This document shows, piece after piece, positions 50,165 to 58,886 of a stretch of DNA of 64,000 nucleotides. Each line of letters starts with the position of its first letter. Positions within the stretch are counted from its first letter, which is position 1. The notes under the pieces were generated by a model. The model had not been told where the DNA came from, ran no database searches, and saw only the letters and a program-made list of their open reading frames with translations. A program made the translations under genes and the position numbers. Source of the DNA: Diacronema lutheri (lineage: Eukaryota > Haptophyta > Pavlovophyceae > Pavlovales > Pavlovaceae); NCBI GenBank assembly GCA_019448385.1, contig JAGTXO010000003.1:248001-312000 (forward strand). The letters are read 5' to 3'.

Positions 50165-50983
50165 TCAGCCTGCAGCGGCGACGAGTGGCCCGTCGCTGCT
50201 GGCGTGGACGGCGCCAAGGTCGAGCCTGCGAACCACCGCGCCGCGCAACGCTGACCTCGAACACGGCGGCGGCGACGCCGGCCGCCGCGCCGCGCGAGCG
50301 GGCGCGCGCGCGCCGAGCGCCGCCTCCGCCGCGCTCGCGCCGGCGCGGCGCCGCGCGGCAGTGCCCGGGCTCCAACGCACGCGCTGGCACGCGGCCGAGC
50401 CGGTAGGCGTCCCCGTGTGCGCCACAAGCCGCGCCGAGTCCGTGCGCGCAGCGGTCGCGCCGCTGAGCGCGGAGCCCGCCCACGAGCGAGGCTCGGGCGT
50501 CTGCACCCTCCGGTAGGCGAGGAGCTCGCGGCGCGAGAGCCACCGGCCGAGCAGCGCATATGGCACGTGCACATCGAGCGCGTCGTAGCCCAGCTCGGCC
50601 AAATCGCGCGTGCCACCATGCGACGTCGGCGACCTCGAGCGCCGTGTCACGCGGCGGCGCGGACGCTCGAGTTCGCGGAGCGCGCGCGTGCGCATAGAAG
50701 GCTCGGGCGTGGATGGGGTCGTGGGCTCCAGGCCGCGGCAACTCGTCCGCTCGCGCAGCCCATCGGCCGCCGCGCGCGCCCGCCGCGCCGCGTCGACATC
50801 GCTTTTTAGCGCGCGCACAAAGGTCGCCTGCGCGAGCACGGCACGCTGGCGACGGGCAAGCTGGGCCTTGCGTTCGGCCTCCTCGATGCGCAGGCCGATC
50901 ATCGCTAAACGAACGTCCGCCGCGTCGTCGCCACCGCGTGCCGGTCGCGCCCAGCGCAGCAGCTCCGCGGCGGCTCTCAACAT
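50165..50983 (-). CDS. Unknown coiled-coil protein
   Basis: A 272-residue reading frame from an ATG at 50983. The N-terminal part is a plausible helix or coiled coil (MIGLRIEEAERKAQLARRQ then AVLAQATFVRALKSDVD). The middle has DLAELGYDALDVHVPYALLG and WLSRRELLAYRR, which looks like real protein. The last 80 residues are Arg/Ala/Pro-rich and may be non-coding or follow an unrecognised intron. No family recognised. It is divergent from the allantoinase-like gene, with about 77 bp between start codons. Confidence 0.4.
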   Translation of the reverse strand: MLRAAAELLRWARPARGGDDAADVRLAMIGLRIEEAERKAQLARRQRAVLAQATFVRALKSDVDAARRARAAADGLRERTSCRGLEPTTPSTPEPSMRTRALRELERPRRRVTRRSRSPTSHGGTRDLAELGYDALDVHVPYALLGRWLSRRELLAYRRVQTPEPRSWAGSALSGATAARTDSARLVAHTGTPTGSAACQRVRWSPGTAARRRAGASAAEAALGARAPARAARRPASPPPCSRSALRGAVVRRLDLGAVHASSDGPLVAAAG

Positions 50984-51060
50984 TCCCAGGACGTGCCGCC
51001 GGATTCTGCGCCCTTCCAGAGAGAGGCGTTTGCGCGGGAGTTCGAACCGGAGCGACGCCC

Positions 51061-52627
51061 ATGGGGGAGCGGCGCAGCGCAGCGACCTCGGCCCGCTGGC
51101 TGGCGGGCGGGCTGCTCGGGCTGTGGGCGTGCGTCGCGTACGTGCTGTGGCCGCGCGTGCGCGTTGTCGAGCGCCAGTCGTGCGTGCCCGTCGAGCGTGT
51201 CCTCTGGGCCCCGCGTGTGGTGACCGCAGCGTCGGGGCTTGCGGCCGCGCTGCTGCACGTCGACGTGCGCGGCAAGCTGCGCGCGGTCGAGCCGGCGAGC
51301 CGCGCGCAGGCGGAGGCGTACGCAACGGAGCACGCGCTCCCATTTGAGCCGCACGACGGGTTGACGATCTCGCCCGGCGTCGTCGACGTGCGCGTGCAGC
51401 TGGCGCCGCTCGGGCGGTCGTGGGAGGGGTACGCGCACGGCACGCGCGCCGCGGTCGCCGGCGGTGTCACGACGGTCGTCGACGGGCCGTTTGGATCGGT
51501 GCCGCCCGCGACAAGCAAGCACGCCCTCCAGCTGCACATGCGTGCCGCCGCCACCGACCTGCTCTACGCCAACGTCGGCTTCCTCGCAGGGCTCACGCCC
51601 GCCGCGGCGCGCAACCCGCTCGAGCTCTTCGCGCTCGCGGCCGCAGGGCCGCTCGGCTTCTACGCGGTACTCAGCCCGATGCACGACGAGGCGGGCGCGC
51701 AGCCACTCGACGCGGCCGCGCTCCGCGCCGCCGCCGAGCCGATCTGGCGCACGGGCGCACCGCTGCTCGTGCGCGCCGAGCTGGCTGCTGATGAGGAGGT
51801 GGCGCGCGTGCTCGGCGAGGCGCTCTTTGCGCTCGAGGCGGAGCGCGCGGACCCGCTCACGCACCTGCGCACGAGGCGCGCCGAGTGGCAGACCGCAGGG
51901 CTCGCCGTGCTCGCCGACCTCGTCGGCGACGTGCCCGCGCTCCGACTTCATGCCGCAGCCGTCGCGCGCGCCGACGACGCGACGCGCGAGCAGCTGCTGC
52001 GCGCGCGCGACCGCGGTGGCGCGCGCTTCACGGCGGACGTGGGCGCGGCGCACCTCAGTTTTGACGCGCTTGATCCGCTGGGGCGACACGAGGCTCAAGG
52101 CCGAGCCGGCGATCGGCGACGAGGAGAATCGTCAAGGCCTTTGGGCGCAGCTGCGCGCGGCCGAGCTTGATCTCATCTCGAGCGAGCACGCGCCGTGCGG
52201 CGAGGAGCTGCGAGCGGGCGGCGACTTTGTGAGCGCGTGGGCGGGCGTCTCGGGCCTGCAGTTCGTGCTGCAGGCCGTGTGGACCGAGGCGCGGCAGCGC
52301 GGATTCTCGCCCGAGCACGTGGCGCGCTGGCTCTCCGAAGCGCCCGCTGCGCTCCTCGGGCTGCGCGGCCGCAAGGGCGCGCTCGCGCCTGGTGCGGATG
52401 CGGACCTTGTGGTCTGGGACCCGGACGTGCTCATTCGACCGCCGCACGCCGAGCACCACCGGCTGAGCGGCTCGCCCTACGCCAACCTGAGCCTGCACGG
52501 CCGGGTCGACCTCACCGTCGTTGGCGGCGTAAATGCCTTCTCGCGCGGGCTGCACACCGGCCGTCGGTGCGGCGGCGTGCTGCTTGCGCGCTCGGCGCGC
52601 ACGGCGAGCTCCGCGTGGCAGGGATGA
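51061..52627 (+). CDS. Membrane-anchored allantoinase-like pseudoenzyme (one frameshift)
   Basis: Homologous to allantoinase and other cyclic amidohydrolases, but apparently without catalytic metal ligands. An N-terminal helix (WLAGGLLGLWACVAYVLW, residues 13-30) anchors it. VVTAASGLAAALLHVDVRG and the SPGVVDVRVQL strand follow; the usual HxH is RxQ here (Arg111, Gln113). The carboxylated Lys is Tyr201 (GPLGFYAVL), the next His is Arg238 (APLLVRAE), the CPHYL His is lost (VGAAHLSF), and the final Asp is Glu (ISSEHAP). The C-terminal part is well conserved: GDFVSAWAGVSGLQFVLQ, ARWLSEAPAALLGL, RKGALAPGADADLVVWDP. Reading through requires one base less in the GGGG at 52080-52083: frame 1 before, frame 2 after. 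This is either a sequencing error or a real break. Likely a structural or regulatory relative of allantoinase. Confidence 0.75.
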
Positions 52628-52655
52628 GAAATGCACATCGTCATCGTAGGAGTTT

Positions 52656-52674
52656 GGGGGGGGGGGGGGGGGGG
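52656..52674 (+). repeat. Poly-G run (19 G)
   Basis: Nineteen G between the stop of the allantoinase-like gene and the first 29-bp repeat. It reads as C on the strand of the OTU-like gene. Confidence 0.8.
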
Positions 52675-52676
52675 CG

Positions 52677-52787
52677 ATCATCCGGCCGATCGACTTGTAC
52701 GAAGCCTCTACGTCTTCCTCACAGCACATCCGGCTTCGACACGCAGCATCACGACACAATCATCCGGCCGATCGACTTGTACGAAGC
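52677..52787. repeat. 29-bp direct repeat at the 3' end of the OTU-like gene
   Basis: Identical 29-bp copies at 52677-52705 and 52759-52787, offset by 82 bp. The second copy lies inside the coding region (minus strand encodes ASYKSIGRMI); the first lies beyond the stop and is immediately followed by the poly-G run. A local duplication has copied the end of the gene. Confidence 0.9.
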
Positions 52788-53381
52788 GTCGCCCCAGTGC
52801 GCGAGCCAGAGCGGCGAGTTGGATGCGTCATTCTCCGCGGGCAGCGTCTCCGTGGGCACGACGAGGATGAGCCCTGCATCGGTCGGTGTGATGAGGTTGA
52901 TAGGCAAACTGAGGTAGTCGGAGACTGCCTGCAGCGTCACGTGATCGCCCGGCGTGTCGGGTAGGCTCATCCGATCCGTGTAGTCGTCGTACGATTCCGA
53001 CGACTTTGCGACAAATTCGACGTAGAGGTGCGGCGAGGTGATGAGCTGCTCGATGGCCATTTGACGCACCTCCGTGTGCTGTGCCTCGTCGCCATAAAGC
53101 TGATCGGCAATCGCACGGAACTGCGCATTCAGGTCTTGCGTCGTGGGGCGCTCGGCGAGGCTGAACTCGGCGAGCTTGGCGATCAGCGCGTAGTGCTGGC
53201 TCTCGAGGTCCGTGGGCTTGTACGACGACTTGGCAGGGTTGATGCGTGGCGTGAAGCCCGTGCGGCCGCCGCGTGCGGACATATCTCCCGTCGCGCGATG
53301 CATGGCCTCCATCGCGGCGATCGGCATCGGCTGGATGCTGATGGCGCGCGCCGCGCGCGCGCGGTGCAGCGCCGAACTCAT
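52749..53381 (-). CDS. OTU-domain protein lacking catalytic Cys and His
   Basis: A 210-residue single-exon protein with the ATG at 53381. The OTU (ovarian tumour) deubiquitinase fold is recognisable: QFRAIADQLYGDEAQH (residues 87-102), EVRQMAIEQLI, YDDYTDRMSLPDTPGDHVTL (131-150) with the conserved GDH-TLQA, and LPINLITP. In active enzymes the first motif is DGNCLFRA or DGNCQFRS. Here it is DLNAQFRA, so the catalytic Cys is Ala86. At the C-terminus the catalytic His of the HYNS motif is replaced (SYKS, Ser200). It is thus probably inactive as a protease and may bind ubiquitin or act as a scaffold. It ends near the 29-bp direct repeat, so the C-terminal end may have been altered by duplication. 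Confidence 0.78.
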   Translation of the reverse strand: MSSALHRARAARAISIQPMPIAAMEAMHRATGDMSARGGRTGFTPRINPAKSSYKPTDLESQHYALIAKLAEFSLAERPTTQDLNAQFRAIADQLYGDEAQHTEVRQMAIEQLITSPHLYVEFVAKSSESYDDYTDRMSLPDTPGDHVTLQAVSDYLSLPINLITPTDAGLILVVPTETLPAENDASNSPLWLAHWGDASYKSIGRMIVS

Positions 53382-53722
53382 CGCGCCCGGGGAAATTCGG
53401 GGAAGTTTCCTGGACTCTGCGCCACACGGTCGGCCTCACGTTCAAGTTGGGAGGCGCGGCGCGGAGCGAGCTGCGTGAGCCGTGCAACGCGGATGGACAC
53501 GCGCAGACGGCGGCGCGCACGACGGCGGCAGGACCCTTGTCGTCATCGGCTTCAACTGCATTTGCCACCCACGCTCGCCGCGCGAGGCCGAGCCGCACGT
53601 GCGGCAGTGCACCAGTGACTGCATCTCACCCACCGCAGCCAGGCCGCACGCGTCTGGTGGCACCGGTGCGCGTTTGAACGTCGGCCCATCGGTGTCTGCG
53701 CATCCGAGTGATTCGCGTCGCG
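53382..53722 (+). other. Short intergenic region with small direct repeats
   Basis: Between the OTU-like start and the Rdx stop. A short phrase, GTCTGCGCATCCGAGTG, occurs twice at about 53693-53751, partly inside the Rdx 3' end. No gene recognised. Confidence 0.4.
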
Positions 53723-54148
53723 TCAGCCCGTTGGCGTCTGCGCATCCGAGTGGCCAAGGGAGCGCTCCGGGCACAGCACGTCGCGAACGCGCTGCTTGAG
53801 CTGCTTGGCCTCTGGGAAGGACGGGTCCTCGGCCTTGCGGTCCCAAATCAGCTGGCCGTTGCAGTGCACGGTGAAGACACCACCCGAAGCGTCCGGAACG
53901 AGCGAGATGGACGCCACCTCGCCGGGCTCGTCCGTGCCTTGGCCGAACGTGCTCAGCAGCTCCTGTGCGAGCCACGCGCTCCGCAGCATCCAGTTGCAGC
54001 GCGTGCAGTAAGTGATCTGCACAACGCCCTGCTGGCTCGCAGGTGGCCACGCCATCGCTGCCGCGCATCGGCGCGCGGCGCGCGGCGAGGCGTGGCGAGG
54101 CGCGGCCACACACGCGGCGGCCGACACGACGAGAGCCAAGAGCGACAT
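53723..54148 (-). CDS. Rdx/SelW-like thioredoxin-fold protein, Cys form
   Basis: A 141-residue protein. The Rdx domain begins ITYCTRCNWMLRSAWLAQELL, with the CxxC at residues 48-51. GVFTVHCNGQLIWDRKAED then FPEAKQLKQRVRDVL and LGHSD follow, the typical SelW/Rdx end. Related proteins carry selenocysteine in the CxxU motif; this one has Cys, so no SECIS element is required. It is likely redox-active. The N-terminal 35 residues are hydrophobic then Arg/Ala-rich (MSLLALVVSAAACVAAP), consistent with a signal or plastid-type leader not present in cytosolic SelW. The start is the ATG at 54148, 38 bp from the divergent PSI-domain gene. Confidence 0.88.
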   Translation of the reverse strand: MSLLALVVSAAACVAAPRHASPRAARRCAAAMAWPPASQQGVVQITYCTRCNWMLRSAWLAQELLSTFGQGTDEPGEVASISLVPDASGGVFTVHCNGQLIWDRKAEDPSFPEAKQLKQRVRDVLCPERSLGHSDAQTPTG

Positions 54149-54186
54149 GGACGTTTTCAGGGCCGACCGGAGGGCGGAAATAAAGA

Positions 54187-54789
54187 ATGTCGGCGCTCCT
54201 CGCCGTGCTGCCCTTGTTGTGCAGCGGCGAGACGTGCGAGACGCGCGCGGGCTGCGCGTCGTGCCTGAGCGGCGCCGACGCCGACGGCGTCTCGCCGTGC
54301 AAATGGTGCTACTCATCTCGGCGCTGTGCGCGCAACGACGCGCCGTCGTCGGACTTGTGCCCGATATACGCGACACACCCGGCCGTGTGCGCGTGCGAGC
54401 CGAGCGTGCAGGGCGAGTGCCACACGTGCGTGTCCAAGCTCGATTGCGTGTGGATCGAGGAGGGCACGATGAACATGACCTCCAAACTGCCGGGCGCCTT
54501 CTCGGTTGCGAGGGCTCGCTCATGGGATGGCGTGTGTTGGTCGGGCAGCATGTTTGCGGGGCCGACGCGCGTGATGGACGTCGTAGCGCCGTCGGTCGGG
54601 TACAAGGTGGTGACGACGCGGCAAGCTACCGCGTGGTACTGGGGCCAATGCGCCCTCAAGAACCACTCGTTCGCCTGGACGCTTCTGCTGCTCCTCGTCG
54701 CGACGTTCGCGATGGGGCTCGCCTTCCGCGCAATGACCGTGTCCAATGAGGAGCGCCGGGCACCCGAGCCGGGCGCGATCCAGTTTTAA
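54187..54789 (+). CDS. PSI-domain single-pass membrane protein
   Basis: A 200-residue type I membrane protein. An N-terminal signal peptide (MSALLAVLPLLCSG) is followed by a cysteine-rich region with two PSI-like modules: CETRAGCASCLSG with PCKWCYSSRRC, and CHTCVSKLDCVWIEEG. A transmembrane helix (WTLLLLLVATFAMGLAF, residues about 164-180) precedes a short polar tail. PSI modules (plexin-semaphorin-integrin) are disulfide-linked extracellular or lumenal folds. One NMT and one NHS sequon suggest N-glycosylation. The layout resembles PTTG1IP-type proteins, but homology is not certain. Single exon, with a divergent promoter shared with the Rdx gene. Confidence 0.8.
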   Translation: MSALLAVLPLLCSGETCETRAGCASCLSGADADGVSPCKWCYSSRRCARNDAPSSDLCPIYATHPAVCACEPSVQGECHTCVSKLDCVWIEEGTMNMTSKLPGAFSVARARSWDGVCWSGSMFAGPTRVMDVVAPSVGYKVVTTRQATAWYWGQCALKNHSFAWTLLLLLVATFAMGLAFRAMTVSNEERRAPEPGAIQF

Positions 54790-54942
54790 AGCGGCCGAGC
54801 GGTCCGCCAAGCGCAGCAGCCGCGGAGTGAAGCGGGCGTTCACTCTCAGCTGCCTGCGTGATGCGTCCCTCGTCGCCTGGGAGCTCGACTGACACACACT
54901 GATCGAGACGACTGGGAAGCGACGTCAGATCGGCCGGCATCG

Positions 54943-55584
54943 ATGGCGCGAAACCGCGGGCGCAGCGCAGGCGACGTGGTCGTGTCGCAGATCGGTGCCG
55001 TCATGGCGGAGGCGGAGAAAGAGGTGCGCGTTGTGGTGCTCAAGGTCGACGGCACCACGGCCGAGGCGACCGTCGACCACCGCAAGGTCGGCGAGATGAT
55101 TGGCGGCACGCCGACGGTCGTCGGCGCGATCCGCGCGCTTGGCGTCCAGGCGGTCGCGATGAGCGCGGCCCAGTCTCGGCCCGGCGCCAAGAAGAACGCG
55201 CACAAGCTGCCCGAGGCGTCGTTTGAGCCGGGCATCAAGGGCGATATCGTGCTGCTGCGCACGGCCGACGACGAGGTCGGCTCGCCGCTCGACCTCGGCC
55301 TGAAGGACTACTCGGCCTGGGTCGACGAGGGCATGCCCGAGGCCGAGGAGGGCGAGGACGACGACGAGGGCGAGGAGGATGAGGGCGAAGAAGAGTCGGA
55401 GGGGGAGTCGGAGGGGGAGGACGACGACGACGACGACGAGGACGACGACGAGGCGGGCGATGATGACGAGGAGGAGGAGGAGGAGGAGGCGGAGGAAGAG
55501 GGCAAGACGGATGCAGCGGCCAAGCGGAGTGTGCCCGACCCTGCACCGGCCGGCAAGCGCCAGCGGAAAGCGGGCAGCAACTGA
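54943..55584 (+). CDS. Acidic-tailed protein of unknown function
   Basis: A 213-residue single-exon protein with ATG at 54943. The N-terminal 125 residues are a compact domain (VRVVVLKVDGTTAEATVDH, VGEMIGGTPTVVGAIRALG, FEPGIKGDIVLLRTADDE, LGLKDYSAWVDEG) with alternating strands and helices that I cannot assign. The C-terminal third is almost entirely Asp/Glu/Gly, then a basic stretch (KRSVPDPAPAGKRQRK) that looks like a bipartite nuclear localisation signal. Acidic tracts of this type occur in histone-binding and nucleolar proteins. Function unknown. Confidence 0.75.
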   Translation: MARNRGRSAGDVVVSQIGAVMAEAEKEVRVVVLKVDGTTAEATVDHRKVGEMIGGTPTVVGAIRALGVQAVAMSAAQSRPGAKKNAHKLPEASFEPGIKGDIVLLRTADDEVGSPLDLGLKDYSAWVDEGMPEAEEGEDDDEGEEDEGEEESEGESEGEDDDDDDEDDDEAGDDDEEEEEEEAEEEGKTDAAAKRSVPDPAPAGKRQRKAGSN

Positions 55585-55995
55585 GCATGCGCGCGCGCGT
55601 CCGAATCTCGCGCCAAGCAAGCGCGCCAACGTGCTGCGGAGACACCCAGATGACGACGGACACACGGAGCGCACATCAGGTGCGCGGCACGGGGTCGAGC
55701 TCGGCGAGCTTCCCCGCACGCACCTCCGTGCCGCTCGTTCACGTCGCCGCGGGCATGGCAGCGCGACGTTTGCGCACCGGCGGCGTCCGCTCGTCGGTCC
55801 GCTGATGACTTCGCCAGGGACAAGAAGCACGGCGTTCAGCATTTTCCTCCCGCTGGCGGTTTCCTTGAGGTGCCGCGGCGCGGGCAGATGGCGCTGATCC
55901 TTTCCGCGCTCTCGGTGCCCCACACAAGCTGAGGAGTTGCCACACAAGTTGACGACTCCGCCAGGGACACCGCCAACTCCCGCAACGGTCACTTC

Positions 55996-56475
55996 GCAGC
56001 CGCCTCGCTATGAGGCCCGTGAGCGCCGCGTGATCCTCTGGCGTGCGGCCGCTCACGCGGGGCGGCGCCGATGCCGCGCGGTCGCGCCGCGACGGGCCCG
56101 CGTCGACGTAGAGATCGGAGGTTAGACCGAAGGTTGGATCGGCTCGACGGAGGCGCGTCGCCGGTTCTCGTCAACGAGCCAGCATGTCAGCGCCGCGTTC
56201 TGCTCCTCCAACTCCGCCAGCCGCGCCCGCATCTCCTCCATCTCCTCCGACTGCCGCGCGCTCTCGGCGACGAACGAGCGCACCGCAAACGCGACCGCGG
56301 CGTCACCTGCTAACGGAGTGCATCGCGTCGGCTGCGCGTTCTTGGTGACCCGAACAGGTAGCGCTAGCGCGGCCGACACGCGGCTGCGCGCGGCTCCACT
56401 GAGTCTCCCTCTCAAGGCTCCCGTGCGAGCCGCCCATGTTGCTCATCGCGCCGTTGGGCGGTCCTGCCGCCCACG
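55996..56475. repeat. Segmental duplication, copy 1 (about 480 bp)
   Basis: By-eye match to copy 2 at 58409-58886, with scattered substitutions and small indels. It flanks the Sel1/MYND gene on the left. Confidence 0.75.
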
Positions 56476-56601
56476 AGCCCGCCATCCCACCACGCGCCGT
56501 TGGGCGGCGGCGCGCGGTGGCTAGGCGCGTGTGGGCCTTTGGGCCTGCTCCGCCTGGCGCCTCGCTGCGCACTTCCTGACCCCATCTGTTGACCCGTCGG
56601 A

Positions 56602-56620
56602 AAGCGTCGTTAGTACTATT
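56602..56620 (+). promoter_or_regulatory. Recurrent upstream motif, copy 5 (Sel1/MYND gene)
   Basis: AAGCGTCGTTAGTACTATT, 44 bp before the ATG at 56664. Same orientation relative to the gene as at the kinesin and beta-sandwich genes. Confidence 0.4.
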
Positions 56621-56663
56621 ACCCCGTCTGTATGGCACTAGGTGTCCGGACGCCGGGTGGGGG

Positions 56664-57805
56664 ATGGCGAGGGCGAAACCGGAGGCGCTGTTCCACCGCC
56701 CCGTGCGAGGCAAAAGCATGCCACAGGACCAGGCGGAGGCCGTGCGCCTCTATCGCCTCGCCGCCGAGCAGAAGCATGCCGACGCGCAATACAATCTAGG
56801 CCTCTGCTACCATATGGGCGAGGGCGTGCCGCAGGACTGGGCGGAGGCCGCGCGCCTCTTCCGCCTCGCCGCCGAGCAGAAGCATGCCGATGCGCAATAC
56901 AGCCTGGGCGTCTGCTTACATAAGGGCGAGGGCGTGCCGCAGGACTGGGCGGAGGCCGCGCGCCTTTACCGCCTCGCCGCCGAGCAGGAGCATGCCATCG
57001 CGCAGTTAAACCTGGGCGCCTGCTACGAGATGGCGTGCCGCAGGACTGCTCGGAGGCCGTGCGCCTCTACCGCCTCGCCGCCGAGCAGAAGCATGCCGAC
57101 GCGCAATTCAACCTGGGGATTTGCTACCATAAGGGCGAGGGCGTGCCGCAGGACCAGGCGGAGGCCGCGCGCCTTTTTCGCCTCGCCGCCGAGCAAAAAT
57201 ATGCCTCCGCGCAGGTCAACCTGGGCAATTGCTTCTATACAGGCAAGGGCGTGCCGCAGGACCAGGCGGAGGCCGCGCGCCTTTTTCGCCTCGCCGCCGA
57301 GCAAAATCATGCCTCCGCGCAATTCAACCTGGGCCTCTGCTACGAGAGGGGCGAGGGCGTGCCGCAGGACCAGGCGGAGGCCGCGCGCCTCTACCGCCTC
57401 GCCGTCTCTCAAGGGCACGTGCCAGCCACCGTTTGCCTCGGCAAGATGCTCGTCACCACCGACCCTGGCACAAATGGCGAGCCCACGCAGCAGCGCGAGG
57501 GCGCGCTTCTCCTCGCGCGCGCCGCCCAGCAGCGCGAGGACACGGCTCAAAGCGAGGATGCGCTCGAGGTGCTTGGCGAGCATGCAGGCAAGCGCGAGGT
57601 TGTGCGTGCGTGCTGCATCGGCTGCGGCCAGACCAAGAAGCTCAAGGTGTGCAGCAAGTGCCGCGTGGCCAAGTTTTGCGGCGCTGGGTGCGTGCAGCGC
57701 ATGTGGCCCGTGCACAAGGCAGGATGCCGGCGCTTCGCCGCGGAGGACGCTGCCTCTGCCAGCGCGGGCGAGGGTGGGTCGGTGGCAGATCGCGCCGTTG
57801 GCTGA
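56664..57805 (+). CDS. Sel1-repeat protein with C-terminal MYND zinc finger (frameshifted)
   Basis: Seven Sel1-type repeats of 36 residues (PQDQAEAARLYRLAAEQ, then a HADAQYNLGLCYHMGEGV-like half). A region with LGKMLVTTDPGTNG follows, and then a MYND finger: CCIGCGQTKKLKVCSKCRVA and KFCGAGCVQRMWPVHKAGC. Sel1 repeats form helical solenoids for protein binding; MYND fingers bind Pro-rich ligands. The frame breaks in repeat 3: TGCTACGAGATGGCGTGCCG near 57020-57036 lacks about 7 bp compared with the sister repeats (TACGAGAGGGGCGAGGGCG), so the coding frame changes from that of 56664 to that of 57035. Repeats 4-7 and the MYND finger remain perfect. The break may be an assembly error or a recent pseudogene. 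The start at 56664 is the first in-frame ATG. Confidence 0.7.
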
Positions 57806-58850
57806 CCATGCGGCGGATGAGTGTGATGGGGCAGCGACTGCCGAGCACTGCACACGGCTGAAGCAGCGGTGCGTAGGGAAATCGGGATGACAGTGTGGCA
57901 TTTTCGCTGCTGACCGCTTCCATCACCGTCTGTCACTGCTTTGCATTTTCGGGCGTTGCAGGCGTTCCGCGTTCCGCCGGCTCGAACGCGTGGCGCAGTA
58001 CAGCGAGCAGCAGTGGGTGCGCCCCTGTCCGAGGGACGTTTGCTGTGTGCTCGCACAGCACGCCTCACGCCAGGCCCTTGAGCATGAGGGAGAGCACTGT
58101 GCTGTCCGACACCGACGCCTTGCCTGCGTAAACCTGCTTGAGCTGCGTCGCCGCGAACCAGGTCGTCCTTTTGCCACCAATCATAGAGAGCGCACCCGCC
58201 AACTCCGCCAGGGACAAGAAGCACGGCAGCTCGGTGCGGCGCTTCTTGCCCCTCGCACGCGCCCTCTTCGCGATGCCATCGTCATCGACTTCCATCCACT
58301 CGCGCATCGTGCCGTACGGCACCGGGTAGCGGATGTCGTTCAAAATGAGCGAGCTGTTCGTCCGAGGCGAGGAAGTAGACGTCGGCCGCGCGCGGCACGA
58401 CGGACGTGCAGCCGCCTCGCTTTGAGGCCCGTGAGCGCCGCGTGATCGTCCGGCGTGCGGCCGCTCACGCGGGGCGGCGCCGATGCCGCGCAGCCGCGCC
58501 GCGACGGGCCCGCGTCGACGTAGAGATCGGAGGTTGAACCAGAGTTTGGATCGGCTCGACGGTGGCGCGTCGCCGGTCCTGATCAACGAGCCAGCACGTC
58601 AGCGCCGCAGTCTGCTCCTCCAGCTTCGCCAGCCGCGCCTGCGTCTCCTCCATCTCCTCCGACTGTCGCGCGCTCTCGGCGACGAACGAGCGCACCGCAA
58701 ACGCGGCCGCGGCGTCTCCTGCTAATCAAGTTCCTCGCGGCGGCTGCGCGTTCTTGTTTGTGACCCGATCAGGTAGCGCTCGCGCGGCCGACGCGCGGCT
58801 GCGCGCGGCTCCACTGAGTCTCCATCCCAAGGCTCCCGTGCGAGCCGCTC
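57806..58850 (-). other. Gene-poor region with duplicated segment copy 2 and a degraded reading frame
   Basis: Right-hand partner of the duplication. On the minus strand a coiled-coil remnant at about 58550-58695 (SARQSEEMEETQARLAKLEE) is followed at lower coordinates (58065-58380) by a different frame: NDIRYPVPYGTMREWMEVDD, KKRRTELPCFLSLAELAGAL, ATQLKQVYAGKASVSDSTV and a stop. These may be exons or fragments of one element-borne gene. No family recognised. From 57806 to 58060 I see no feature. Confidence 0.5.
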
Positions 58851-58886
58851 ATGTTGCTCATCGCGCCGTTGGGCGGTCCTCCCGAG
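58409..58886. repeat. Segmental duplication, copy 2 (about 480 bp)
   Basis: Partner of 55996-56475. Its right end runs through the ATG at 58851 and stops matching near 58886, inside the start of the methyltransferase gene. Confidence 0.75.

Larger units (their letters stand above)
55585..56663 (+). other. Gene-poor region with duplicated segment copy 1
   Basis: Contains a segment (about 55996-56475) nearly identical by eye to 58409-58886, preceded in both places by the shared phrase CGCCAGGGACAAGAAGCACGG (55812 and 58206). On the minus strand the copy encodes a coiled-coil remnant (ARQSEEMEEMRARLAELEEQ then WLVDENRRRASVEPIQ) without a complete gene around it. The recurrent upstream motif sits at 56602-56620, 44 bp before the Sel1/MYND start. 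Confidence 0.55.

Noticed and set aside
51020-51061. A GTTCGAACCGG string resembling a tRNA T-arm
   Set aside because: No acceptor, D or anticodon stems can be formed around it, and it overlaps the 5' leader of the allantoinase-like gene.
53442-54302. A longer alternative frame covering the Rdx gene in another register
   Set aside because: The Rdx frame has the CxxC and the conserved FPEAKQLK end; the alternative has none.
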